Positions 24,251 through 33,637 of a stretch of 64,000 nucleotides of DNA are shown here, one piece after another. The stretch is from Tetragonia tetragonoides (Eukaryota; Streptophyta; Magnoliopsida; Caryophyllales; Aizoaceae): assembly GCA_038025085.1 (NCBI GenBank), contig CM076148.1:32904501-32968500 (forward strand), given 5' to 3'. The notes beneath the pieces were generated by a model that did no database searches, had not been told where the DNA came from, and was given only the letters and a program-made list of their open reading frames with translations. The number at the start of each line of letters is the position of its first letter. Within the stretch, counting starts at the first letter, position 1. The position numbers and the translations under genes are program-made.

Positions 24251-25801
24251 GTATATATAAACTCTATTCTTAAAGATGATAAACAAATATGATGGTATTA
24301 TTGGCTCAATGTCAAGCATACAACAAAGGGGTAGTACACTAGTTCTTATTCTATTAGAATATTATTGTACTGGGGACTGGGGGTTGTTTTTCTTAGTTAT
24401 TTCCGAGCATATAATTGTTGGTTCATCTGATCTTCTTTTTCTTCTTCCTCTCTTTTTTTTTTTTTTTTGGGATAGGAGAACTTCTGTTCTTTGTTAAAGG
24501 TGGGTGAAATTCTAACTATGATGATATTCAAGAGCTGAATTTTGGAATCTTCATTATTGTTAATCAACTTGAAGATATTGAGAATGGAAACACGGCTTGT
24601 TGGGACTTGGGAGCACTTTATCCCTTCGTGGATCGATCCGGTAAACTTGTGGTGCAAACCAAAAAAAAAAAATTTTTTTGAAGATGTTGGCATATTTTTG
24701 GTCTTCTAGCAAACAGGGTAGCAAAATAAATCATGAAATACTATACTACTATTATCTCATAATACATCCAACTTAATTACCTCTCATGTGACCAAAAAGC
24801 TCTGATATATACTCGTATCTGCTAATTAAATGTTTGCTCACATTTACCAGATGCACCTTAAATGAAAGTGATTTCAAGGCAAAAAGATTAGACAAAATCA
24901 ACGCAATGCACTAGCCTCCCACATGAGGCAAGGTCTATGTCAGATGCTGTGACCTTACCCCTGTAATTGCAACTGCTAAGAGGTTCTTTCCTAGTGACCC
25001 TCTTTCCGAACACATCACATTGACTGGTCTACTACTCCTAACTAAAACAAGGCATAAGACAATTTATCTGACATTGATCTAATCCCTTACTTTCCAAAGT
25101 TGAAATTTACTGGCTACAGATTCTTTCTACTCTACTGAAATGGAAGAATTTTATACTGGCACTGAAAAAGCAGATTATTAGCCGCGAATCAACAGTATGT
25201 TTTACCAAATCCAGACTACACAAATGAATTTGGGGATTTTTTTTTTTATCAGATTAACAAAGTGGTATATAAAGCTAGAAACAATCAGTAGTGTATTCTC
25301 TGGTAAGCTCAAAAATTGAAGTTTTCTTATGGCTCGCCTGCCTGAGTCGTTTGAAGACAAAAGACAGGTTGTTGAAGATGGGTTTTCAGTGTATTATTGC
25401 AGATTTGCTGTGTGTGTTGTGTGAGCGAGAGAATGATGTTTGATGATTGTGAGTGTGTGCCTTAGGGTTCTTTGTATATCTTCATCTTGAAGTTTGTTTC
25501 ATTAATAAAAAGAGAAAACTTAATTATCAAAAAAATACTATCATTACACAACAAACAGGGAAATAACAACAACAACAACAAATACCTAGATCAATTCTAA
25601 TCATTTCAATTCCAAATTCGATTGTTCGATCTTGTTTCATCGACAATCTAGCTTTAATTCCGCAATCAAATTCATTTCGTTTCGATCGTTTGATTTGTGT
25701 TCGTCAATCGATCAAGCTAATTCGATCTAGGTTTTCATTATTTTCTACTCGATCAATTCACATCATTAATTGATCTTTTCTTTTTCAGTGAGTCTGCATC
25801 T
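24251..25801. other. Spacer with low-complexity runs
   Basis: No gene assigned. A frame at about 24532-24660 (NQLEDIENGNTACWDLGALY) is open on the plus strand up to an A run and could be a scrap of a gene. A short AAC repeat lies at about 25566-25581. Confidence 0.4.
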
Positions 25802-26228
25802 ATGTATGTATCAAATCAGAACCAGAATGTTCATCAGAATGCCTTGTACACTCAACCTCAGAAGCAGAAATATGATAACAAGAGGATAATCTGTAATCAT
25901 TGCAAGAAACCGGGGCATATTGCAAGTAAATGTTGCAGACTTGTGGGATTCCCCAAGGATTCCAAGTTTACCAAAGGAAAAGGCATGGCAAGCAATGTTA
26001 TGGCAAATCAGTTTGAAGAACATAATGGCAATGGTGACAGCACAGTTCATCACTCAACTCACAATTCAGTTCAGGATTCTGGTTCTAATATCTCTGGTTC
26101 TTCTGGTCAGGGTTTGTCACAGGATCAGTACAATCATTTTGGTTACTCTTCTTAATAATGTTCAGATTGCAGGCAAGAATGGCAATAATCACACTGGAGG
26201 TTCTGAAAAGGCTTTTACTGCTTCTCAG
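25802..26228 (+). pseudogene. Ty1/copia-type gag remnant with zinc knuckle
   Basis: The frame from 25802 contains the retroviral-type zinc knuckle CNHCKKPGHIASKC (C-x2-C-x4-H-x4-C) followed by CRLVGFPKDSKFTKGKG, the pattern of plant copia gag proteins. The later part, GLSQDQYNHF, continues in another frame as LLNNVQIAGKNGNNHTGG and EKAFTASQ, also copia-like, so there is a frameshift near 26140. The protein then runs into a microsatellite. No pol region is visible. It is a fragment, not an active element. Confidence 0.75.
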
Positions 26229-26251
26229 GTATCATTGCACAACAAACAGGG

Positions 26252-26252
<1 letters not shown>

Positions 26253-26329
<77 letters not shown>
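26253..26329. repeat. (AAC)n microsatellite
   Basis: About 25 uninterrupted AAC units; it sits at the broken end of the copia gag frame. Confidence 0.95.
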
Positions 26330-26530
26330 ATATTTACCAATTATTTCCAGTGGCTCTTCGTTTTCTCCCAGCTGGCTCAACAGCAAGTACTTCTTCTTTG
26401 TGGAACCCGGAAAAACAATTAGGTATGAGGAGATCTGGTTTTTGGAATCCACCGCCATTGGGACGGCTTTGAGAGCCTCGGACACCTTCTCAAAAAAAGG
26501 AAGTTTTTCCTACAAAAAAAAACCAAAAAT

Positions 26531-26533
26531 CAA

Positions 26534-26568
<35 letters not shown>

Positions 26569-26569
26569 A
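26531..26569. repeat. (AAAT)n microsatellite
   Basis: About nine tetranucleotide units close to the splice donor side of the minus-strand exon at 26613. Confidence 0.9.
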
Positions 26570-26612
26570 AAAACGAAAAGGAAAACTAAACAAAACACAT
26601 ACTACAGATTAC

Positions 26613-27119
26613 CTTTTCTGGGTCTGCCAAAAATTTGGATATTTTCTTCTCTGCTTCAAAGAAGTTCTTCAAAGGTTTAACCATCACAGAAATCTTGTTA
26701 GTGTAAATGAAAGCTAACAAAAGAGAGCCTAAAGTCATGGGAGTCTTCGAAGCCCTTTCTGGTAGGTACTCATTGTTCAAGGAAGTAAGCTTCTGTTGTA
26801 GAAAGAGAATGAAGCTGGACAATGTTGTGGGCCAGACAGAAGAAGCTTCATCTGCGGAAATGGGACTCCCCAACAGAACATCATCATGATCGTCAGTATT
26901 ATCGTCATTGTTGTTGACAGAAGAAGCTTTGATGAGAGGAAAATGCTTGGGGGTTTTGGGTAAGGATGATAGGAAAGATTTGTGCTTTATAATTATGGAT
27001 GATGAAGGGGTAGTTAAAAATGAAAATGGCAAAGAAGATTTTGAGGTTGAAGATGGTGGCATCAATTTTTTGGTGGAAAGTAATGGGAGAGAAAGGGAGA
27101 AAACTGAAATGGAAGCCAT
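26613..27119 (-). CDS. First exon of a possibly plastid-targeted protein, function unknown
   Basis: An ATG at 27119 opens 169 codons that end exactly at a splice donor, AAAAG|GTAATC. The N-terminus MASISVFSLSLPLLSTKKLM and the next 40 residues are rich in Ser, Thr, Pro and Lys with few acids, which suggests a chloroplast transit peptide. An acidic Asn/Asp stretch follows (about residues 70-80), then TTLSSFILFLQQKLTSLNNE, a hydrophobic LGSLLLAFIYTNKISVMVKP and FFEAEKKISKFLADPEK. I do not recognise the family. No downstream exon was found at lower coordinates, where the AAAT run, AAC run and copia fragment begin, so the gene may be cut or its next exon may be far away. Confidence 0.55.
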
Positions 27120-27215
27120 ATTTTTTTGGTGATGATGGAGTACCCGTAAGTCTGTAATAGCTTGGAGAGGGGGAAGGGAGGGGTAGTGCCGTAGTGGGGT
27201 TTTGGGTTTTGGAGA
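27120..27215. promoter_or_regulatory. 5' flank of the plastid-like exon
   Basis: Short flank upstream (minus strand) of the ATG at 27119; no clear promoter element is visible. Confidence 0.25.
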
Positions 27216-27311
27216 TTTTCATTTTTCATTTTTCATTTTTCATTTTTCATTTTTCATTTTTCATTTTTCATTTTTCATTTTTCATTTTTCATTTTTCATT
27301 TTTCATTTTTT
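27216..27311. repeat. (CATTTTT)n heptamer repeat
   Basis: About 13 near-perfect copies of a 7-base unit. It lies upstream of the minus-strand exon at 26613-27119. Confidence 0.93.
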
Positions 27312-27451
27312 TGACAAAGCATTTTGGAGAGTTGTGTCAGGCACCGTTGGCATTGTCTAATTCTAATCGTAGCCAATGCCATTCAATTCTTTCACAGCAA
27401 ATACGTTGTTATGGCTAATTTCCTCTTTCTTTATGACTATGTGGTTCTTTG

Positions 27452-27460
27452 TATTTTATT
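27452..27460. repeat. 9-bp target duplication, left (Mutator-like element)
   Basis: TATTTTATT directly before the GGGTTTTTTGCC end; the identical nine bases follow the other end at 33790-33798. Confidence 0.95.
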
Positions 27461-27613
27461 GGGTTTTTTGCCTAAAACTACCTTCGGTTTAGCACATTTT
27501 GAAAATAACTACCTTTGTTTCGCGAATTTGTCGAAAACTATCTTCTTTCTTGTTTTTTTTGCGAAAGACTACCATTTGACGGAAAATGGAGTAACGGGGT
27601 TAAGCCTGAGTGT
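27461..27613 (+). repeat. Left terminal inverted repeat
   Basis: Matches the reverse complement of 33638-33789 with few substitutions, including the shared blocks GAAAATAACTACCTTTGTTT and GCGAAAGACTACCATTTGAC. Confidence 0.93.
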
Positions 27614-27902
27614 AAAATACCATATTACCCCTCATTTAAGTTAATTGACTAAGTCAACCCTCTCTTTACCCCCTTTTATTTCCCCCCCCCCCCTTTTTTC
27701 CCCTTTTATTTTGTGAATTGCTAAATACCGCTCCTTTTTACTAGCTACCGCCCCCCCAATTTCCAATTTTACCCTCACCCCTCTTCCTCACTCACTCTCA
27801 CTCATCCTCTCTTCCTCACTCACTCTCACTCATCCTCTCTTCCTCACTCATCCTCACCACCACACCATCACACCGGCAACCATCACCACCACCACCACCA
27901 CC

Positions 27903-27977
27903 ATGTCAGGGGCTAGCGGCAGCGGCGGCAGAGGCTTCGACGGCGAGGGAGGCGGCGACCGACGGCATCGCGGGGGG
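27903..27977 (+). CDS. First exon of the plus-strand gene in the Mutator-like element
   Basis: After a CT-rich leader and a CAC-rich run, an ATG at 27903 opens 25 codons (MSGASGSGGRGFDGEGGGDR and on) ending at GGGGGG|GTAACT. It is in phase 0 with the next exon at 28649. The exon lies in the extended inverted region of the element, opposite the equally short first exon of the transposase gene at 32380-32421. Confidence 0.55.
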
Positions 27978-28126
27978 GTAACTTTTCGAAATTTTTTTTT
28001 TTTTTTTTTGAATTGAATTTTTTTTGCCTTGAATTGAATATTTTTTGCCTTGAATTGAATCGCGAAGTTATGAATTGAAGTTGTGTTGAATTTTTTTTTT
28101 TTTTGCGTCGATCGTCTGGCGATCTC

Positions 28127-28342
28127 GACTCACCCTTGGGTGAGTCGTCTGAGACCGGCGACTCACCCAAGGGTGAGTCGTCTGCCGATCTGGACTCGCC
28201 CAAGGGTGAGTCGCCGGTCGCAGACGACTCCCCTTGGGTGAGTCGAGATCGGCCGACGACTCACCCTTGGGTGAGTCGCCGGTCTCAGACGACTCACCCA
28301 AGGGGAGTCGGGATCGGCCGACGACTCACCCTTGGGTGAGTC
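28127..28342. repeat. Array of seven 20-bp palindromes, left
   Basis: Seven copies of the form GACTCACCCTTGGGTGAGTC (arms GACTCACCC and GGGTGAGTC around TT or AA), some with one or two changes, spaced about 33 bases apart and separated by CGTCTG- and CGCCGGTC-type spacers. It lies in the first intron of the plus-strand gene. A mirrored array is at 32145-32327. Confidence 0.93.
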
Positions 28343-28368
28343 GCCGGTCGCAGACGACCGACACAAAA

Positions 28369-28383
28369 AAAAAATTATTATTA

Positions 28384-28455
<72 letters not shown>

Positions 28456-28484
28456 GTTATTATTATTATTATTATTATTATTTA

Positions 28485-28552
<68 letters not shown>

Positions 28553-28554
28553 TA

Positions 28555-28586
<32 letters not shown>

Positions 28587-28620
28587 TATTGTTATTATTA
28601 TTATTATTATTGATTATTGT
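28369..28620. repeat. (TTA)n microsatellite, left
   Basis: About 250 bases of ATT/TTA triplets with a few TTGT interruptions, between the palindrome array and exon 2 of the plus-strand gene. It creates long poly-Ile/Tyr frames that are not genes. Confidence 0.95.
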
Positions 28621-28648
28621 TTAATTAATTAAAAATGTGAAATGATAG

Positions 28649-29390
28649 ATGGGAGGAGCCGGTAAATCGGTGCCTCGGTTATTTAGTGAACTAGCTGGTT
28701 CAGGACCGCGTCACACGAGGACGCGCGGGATTGATGCCTCTGTACGGAGACAGAGAGAGGCAGTTCGGATGAGGGAGATGACTGCTGAGCAAGACGATTA
28801 CGCAACTAGCGAGTTCTACTCCGGGGATCAGTCCATGGACGATGATCAGATTGGCGTCGAATTATCCTCAGATTGGCGCGTGGTGAAGGGCAGAGGCGGT
28901 AGGTTTGTTAGTACTGGGTCGTCCAGTAGTAGCAAACGATCTAGAGCGGAGGACGACACTACGTGGCTTGTTACAGAGCCTTTGCCCGGTGGGCCGGCGG
29001 ATGATCTCATCTGATGCTTGGCATATGTTCCCGGGATTTTACATTCTTGTTCTCCATGGGTTTCAGGCATCCACGTCAGATCCCACAGCATGTACGGATG
29101 ACTACCTCGCATGGTACTACCTTCACTCCCACCCTCGGCTGATACGTGACGCTGCAGCACCTGTGATTCCTCCACGATCCAACAGCGATTATGTAAGTGA
29201 TTAACTAAAATATATATATTTTTACGTATTACATATCTCTGAACTCACACTCATTGTTACTTTTTTGCAGTGGGTGAATCGTCTAGCCGTCGCAGCTGAG
29301 TCTTTCATTAGTTTGATTCCTCCGGAGCAAGCGGAAGGTTCTCGATCGATTATGGAGGAGTATATGAGAGATTGGCGGGCTGCCAAATGA
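28649..29390 (+). pseudogene. Plant-mobile-domain (MAIN-like) type gene of the element, core missing
   Basis: Exon 2 starts after TGATAG at 28649 with MGGAGKSVPRLFSELAGSGP, followed by an acidic middle and a VVKGRGGRFV...SSSSSKRSR segment, then VTEPLPGGPADDLI, which resembles the stretch before the mobile domain in MAIN-like/PMD proteins; a TGA at 29012-29014 stops it. In another frame the C-terminal part reads DDYLAWYYLHSHPRLIRDAA, also typical (a YL-x-W-x-x-x-x-SHP-like motif), up to a donor TAT|GTAAGT at 29192. Exon 3 (29271-29390) follows GCAG and ends AAK-stop. The mobile domain itself is absent, so an internal deletion plus a frame change is likely. PMD proteins are linked to silencing and genome stability in plants and are found in transposons. 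Confidence 0.55.
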
Positions 29391-29618
29391 TGTATTGACC
29401 CTAGATGAATTTGTTATATATTTATATAAGAGTTTCATTGTTATTGTTATTTATTTGTGTTATTGTAATTTGTTGTTTGTTACTTACATTTTTTGTTTTA
29501 TTGTAATTTGTTGTTTTATTTACCTCCAATAATCACGACCACTCTCCACATGCAAAATATAACAATCACACAAAAATGTGACAATGATATAAGTATAACA
29601 ATCACGCAAAACATTCAA
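29391..29618. other. Junction between the two convergent genes
   Basis: AT-rich, short TTTGTTGTTTGTTA-like repeats; presumably holds the 3' ends of both transcripts. No clear poly(A) signal pair can be assigned. Confidence 0.4.
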
Positions 29619-30209
29619 TTACGTCGACCTCGCTAAACGATCCCAATGTGCTCTTCGCGTAACATACATTTGCTCCCAACCAGCGACACTATCAGAACGG
29701 AAAGTAAACCATGCTTCGCATATCGGAGGAACAGGGAAATCTGAGGCTAAATCCAGACGGATATAATGCATGTACGAATCACCTAAATGACACATGACAA
29801 TTTCCCTACTTGGACGTGTAGCAGTCGAAGGTGCTTGGAACGGTAGCACTGTGTAACAAGAATATAACCCCCTTCCGCTGCCGTATCCGAATAACATAAT
29901 CGCTGCATTGAAGAGGTTGGCAATCGGGAACAAATCCTCAATTACTATCATCCAGTGATCATCGTTACACGCACCTCCGTCCCACATAATACGGCGGTAA
30001 CCAGCGTCGACCCCTTCAACGTATAAGTTTTCGTACAATGCTCGGTTAGCTAAGAGTTCGTGTGCAATGCAAACTCTCGCCACTCGCCATTGCTCTTGGT
30101 CTCCGAAAATGTAGTCCGCAATGACACGGAAACCGCAATTACCATCCCCAAGCACATCGAGATATCCTTCAATGAAAGGTATGATGATTTCCGAAAATGT
30201 TGCGCACAA
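29619..30209 (-). CDS. OTU-type cysteine protease domain of the MULE protein
   Basis: OTU domains cut ubiquitin or related chains; some plant MULEs carry one. The frame shows the catalytic start LDVLGDGNCGFRVIADYIFG, with Asp and Cys in GDGNCGFR, and a matching catalytic His region GDSYMHYIRLDL near residue 145. The sequence is 196 residues. It overlaps the end of the transposase frame by 41 bases in another frame. The overlap reads naturally if the transposase sequence VVRNIF moves directly into SEIIIPFIEGYL, so the two were probably one protein split by a single-base change. Length and spacing suit an OTU domain, so the fold is likely intact. Confidence 0.8.
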   Translation of the reverse strand: MCATFSEIIIPFIEGYLDVLGDGNCGFRVIADYIFGDQEQWRVARVCIAHELLANRALYENLYVEGVDAGYRRIMWDGGACNDDHWMIVIEDLFPIANLFNAAIMLFGYGSGRGLYSCYTVLPFQAPSTATRPSREIVMCHLGDSYMHYIRLDLASDFPVPPICEAWFTFRSDSVAGWEQMYVTRRAHWDRLARST

Positions 30210-31950
30210 CTGCCCGGTCGCTTGAGTTAACCTCGTCGACCAGAGAGTGAAAGTATCGATGGTCCTCAGATGGATGCTCAGTCATGTCAAGCGTAGCTAT
30301 CTCCACTGCATCACTAATAACGAGTGTTCGCCAAAATTTGTGGACACTATTCAAGCTAATTGGCGTGCCCGTATCCGTGGCCGTTTTCAACTCACACGCA
30401 CACGGGATCTGATGAGTGGATCTCAATACACAACCGCAACGATCAAATACTTGGTCACTCAATTCTCTCATCCTCTTCAGCTCATTCGATAATATTTGTA
30501 AGCAGTAATGGGAAACATACCCGGTCAGATAGTTGAATGGGAAACCCGAGTACATCACACTTCTTCGTCTTCTGCACTCTTCAAGTGTGTACTTGATCTC
30601 AGTTATTTGTGACTCGATTGACTTGTTGACCTTGTTCCAAACATTGTCCAAAGCTCCAGTTGAGGAGTTCAACCACTGTTTTAGCGCAGCATGTGCACTC
30701 TCCACCCTGCAAGTCGTAGTGTTGCCAAGGTGTAGCACCTTATTCGTCCACGCAGCTACAAACATCTCTTTGTATCTCAGCCAGGTCTCCTCTACATAGG
30801 ATATCACGTGAGGGTAAGTCCTCCAACTAACCTTCATCGTACGCACTGCTCTATCGTACGCAGCTTCTGTGGAAGCTTCCATGATAATTTTCCACCTCCC
30901 ATTCTTGAACCTCTGCGCGACGGCCTTATCTTTTCCACAAAGTCTGTACACTTTGTCTTCAACGACTTTGTTAATGTGCCATGTACAGAGCAAATGGGCA
31001 CTCTCGGGAAATATCTCTCTAATAGGTGTCATCAACCCTAGCTCACGATCGGTCACAATTGCTGTTGGGTGTACATCATTTCCAATAAGCATCCTCAACT
31101 TATCTAAGACCCACGCATAGCTTGCCTGAGTCTCATCCTTCATAATGGCATAAGCTATGAGGAAGTTCTTATTGGTTGGAGTCATCCCCACTATCTCAAG
31201 AAACGGCATCTTATACTTGTTTGTTTTGTACGTGGAATCTAAGCCAATCAACCAACGAAAAGACCGAAGTAACTGAATTGATGTAGGGTGTGCCATGAAC
31301 ACGTGAGTTACCTCATTAGTAGCTCGGTCGGCTCTTGTCCAATGTACGTACTTATTCTCCACAGCTAAATGATGAAACTGACCAATGACATCTCTCTCTT
31401 CAAAATCAAGTTTCCTTATACGATCTCTGTGGTTGTACACATGCCGTCTAGTTGCATTGTCCTCGGGAAATTTTTCCTTAATAGCGGCCAAGATAGCACA
31501 TGGCTTTGTTTGTGCCGAAGTCATGTCACGAACGAGTTTCTTTGACCCAGGACTAAGACCACTCATCTGACGATATCCCTCAGGATACACAGCAAAGTCA
31601 TGGTTGTGCGTACCCCTAGTCCCAAGCAATGTGACAATCATCCAACTACTGGACCCATACACTTGCCGAGCTCTTAACTGGAACGTACATTTACAAGCCT
31701 TTGTTTTCGATTTCTTCCGAGCAGCAGTATCTAAGTCTCTTAATTCCCCTCTGTAGCGTTCACCTCGATTGCATTTTAACAATTTTACGCTTCCACTCTT
31801 CTTGTGTGACGAAATTATCAACTCAAACCCGATAGTAAGGGCAATTTGTTTTGCCCAATTAATTGCATCTGTATCACTATCAAATAACTCATCAGTGACG
31901 AAATGCGTACTGTAATCAACACCATCACCACCGAACCGCTCCAAAGGAAC
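30169..31950 (-). CDS. Mutator-like transposase, FAR1-type (second exon)
   Basis: The enzyme would cut and join the element's ends. From acceptor TCGTTAG at 31951 the exon opens with VPLERFGGDGVDY. An N-terminal FAR1-like zinc region follows (WAKQIALTIGFELIISSHKK, CNRGERYRG, KACKCTFQLRA, GTHNHD). The MULE DDE core is clear: GLDSTYKTNKYKMPFLEIVG (first Asp), AIVTDRELGLM with CTWHINKVV (second Asp region) and CRVESAHAALKQWL (Glu region). CGCVLRSTHQIPCACEL near the end is like a SWIM zinc motif. The frame is open for about 590 codons without a stop. It ends at 30169, overlapping the OTU frame. The first exon is at 32380-32421. Confidence 0.92.
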   Translation of the reverse strand, partial: VPLERFGGDGVDYSTHFVTDELFDSDTDAINWAKQIALTIGFELIISSHKKSGSVKLLKCNRGERYRGELRDLDTAARKKSKTKACKCTFQLRARQVYGSSSWMIVTLLGTRGTHNHDFAVYPEGYRQMSGLSPGSKKLVRDMTSAQTKPCAILAAIKEKFPEDNATRRHVYNHRDRIRKLDFEERDVIGQFHHLAVENKYVHWTRADRATNEVTHVFMAHPTSIQLLRSFRWLIGLDSTYKTNKYKMPFLEIVGMTPTNKNFLIAYAIMKDETQASYAWVLDKLRMLIGNDVHPTAIVTDRELGLMTPIREIFPESAHLLCTWHINKVVEDKVYRLCGKDKAVAQRFKNGRWKIIMEASTEAAYDRAVRTMKVSWRTYPHVISYVEETWLRYKEMFVAAWTNKVLHLGNTTTCRVESAHAALKQWLNSSTGALDNVWNKVNKSIESQITEIKYTLEECRRRRSVMYSGFPFNYLTGYVSHYCLQILSNELKRMRELSDQVFDRCGCVLRSTHQIPCACELKTATDTGTPISLNSVHKFWRTLVISDAVEIATLDMTEHPSEDHRYFHSLVDEVNSSDRAVVRNIFGNHHTFH

Positions 31951-31997
31951 CTAACGAAAACAACGAAAACAATGTTAGCTTAATCTTAAATTCAAAC

Positions 31998-32044
31998 AAT
32001 ACATAATAATAATAATAATAATAGTAATAATAATAATAACAATA

Positions 32045-32104
<60 letters not shown>

Positions 32105-32112
32105 TAATAAAA
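31998..32112. repeat. (AAT)n microsatellite, right
   Basis: About 115 bases of AAT triplets, the mirror of the TTA run at 28369-28620, lying in the first intron of the transposase gene. Confidence 0.95.
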
Positions 32113-32144
32113 AAAAAAATTTGTGTCTGTCGGTCGTCGATCTC

Positions 32145-32327
32145 GACTCACCCTTGGGTGAGTCGTCTGCTACAGGCGACCAACCCAAGGGTGAGTCGTC
32201 TGTTGATCTCGACTCGCCCAAGGGTGAGTCGCCTGTAGCAGACGACTCACCCTTGGGGCGTCGAGATCGACAGACGACTCCCCTTGGGTGGGTCGCTTGT
32301 AGCAGACGACTCACCCAAGGGTGAGTC
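32145..32327. repeat. Array of six 20-bp palindromes, right
   Basis: Six copies of GACTCACCCAAGGGTGAGTC or close variants, spaced about 32-33 bases apart, in the first intron (31951-32379) of the transposase gene. Order and spacers mirror the left array at 28127-28342. Confidence 0.93.
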
Positions 32328-32379
32328 GAAAATCTCAGACGACCGTGCAAAAAAAATGCGCAAAAAAAATTAATTTTAC

Positions 32380-32421
32380 CTCCGCCACCGTCGACGGCAC
32401 TTCCTGGTCGCCGGCAGACAT
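32380..32421 (-). CDS. First exon of the transposase gene
   Basis: ATG at 32421 followed by 13 codons (MSAGDQEVPSTVAE) and a donor GCGGAG|GTAAAA. Phase 0 joins to VPLERFGG at 31950. The 429-base intron holds the palindrome array and AAT run. A CT-rich leader precedes it, as for the opposite gene. Confidence 0.65.
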
Positions 32422-32609
32422 CCGCGGGTTGCTTGAGTGAATGTTGATGAAGGTTGGGTATGAGAGTGGGTGGTAGAGTGGGAGAAAGAGAGAGAGAAGT
32501 GGTGTGAGAGTTAGAGAGGGAGAGGATGAGTGAAAAATTAAAAAAGGGCAAAATTGGAATTTGGGGGGGCGGTACCTAGTAATTTAGGGGCGGCATTTAG
32601 TAACACCCT

Positions 32610-33540
32610 TTATTTTCCCCCAATTTTTTCCTCATTCTCTCTCCTCCTTCTCCGGTTAGTTTCTCTCTCCTCGATTTGGGAGAAGCATCTGGGAGAGCTC
32701 ACCCCACTGGGTCTGCATTGCCTCAAACCGTTCCCGCTCCTCTGCCCTCTCCCTTTCTTTCTCAGCCCTTTTCCTTTCTCTCTCAGCCCTTTTGCTCTCC
32801 CTTTAAAAAGCAAATTAAAGATCCACTTCTCTAATCAAAGATATTAGCAACATTCTCACCAAAAAAAAATATATTAGCAACATTTCATTCAAGAAATACA
32901 TAATTTGATCTTTGACAGTTACATCCAACAAAATAAACATTAACTATAATTACAAACAAGAAATAACATCTTCATATGAAGAGTGATTAAATAAATCAAC
33001 ATCATGAATACAGGAGGGAGTTGGTCGGGGAAACGGCAAAAGTCGTTCGTTGTGAACTTGTGATAGAAAACATTTGTGAGAAGGGCTATTTAAGAATTTG
33101 ATTGTCTTGTAAATACCTATATAGTCCATACCTAAACTAACACTAAAAATACAAGGAATCAAATAATCATGATAAGATAGAGATCGGAGCCGGTATAATC
33201 AATGAAATTAAAGATTGTTATAAACTACATGTCAAATACGTGAAGTAGCCAAAAGTAATTGGGAAAGAAATCAGAAAATCCTCCACCAATTCTTCAGTAC
33301 GTGAAGTAGCAAAAAGTAACAATGAAAATGTTTCATAAATTGATTACATAGATAAAAAAAACTACACATCGAAAATTGGTCAAGGGTATTGGTCAACAGA
33401 CAATTAGGCAATCTAAGGTAGTTTCCCACAAAAAAAAAAATGTAAGGTACTAAGTCACAAATGAGACACCAAACAAGGTAGTTCCCCACAAAAAATCCAA
33501 TTTTTATAGATGCGTGATATCTGAAACTAAAAAATAAAAA
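32610..33540. other. Extra sequence in the right arm of the Mutator-like element
   Basis: About 0.9 kb with no counterpart in the left arm. It starts CT-rich and turns AT-rich. Two inverted-repeat-like words, GTAGTTTCCCACAAAAAA (about 33418) and GTAGTTCCCCACAAAAAA (about 33479), recall the MULE end and hint at a nested or rearranged end. No gene. Confidence 0.5.
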
Positions 33541-33637
33541 TAAAAAAAAATAAAAAAAATGATAAATAAAAAGGGCACGTGAGGGCACGTGTTTTCGGTT
33601 CATAACTGAGGGGTATTATGGTCAAATCAAGTTGTTC

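Noticed and set aside
26158..26485. Poly-Thr, poly-Asn and poly-Leu frames
   Set aside because: They are readings of the AAC microsatellite.
28234..28632. Long frames rich in Ile and Tyr or with DDSPKGES-like repeats on both strands
   Set aside because: They are translations of the ATT microsatellite and the palindrome array, which lie in an intron.
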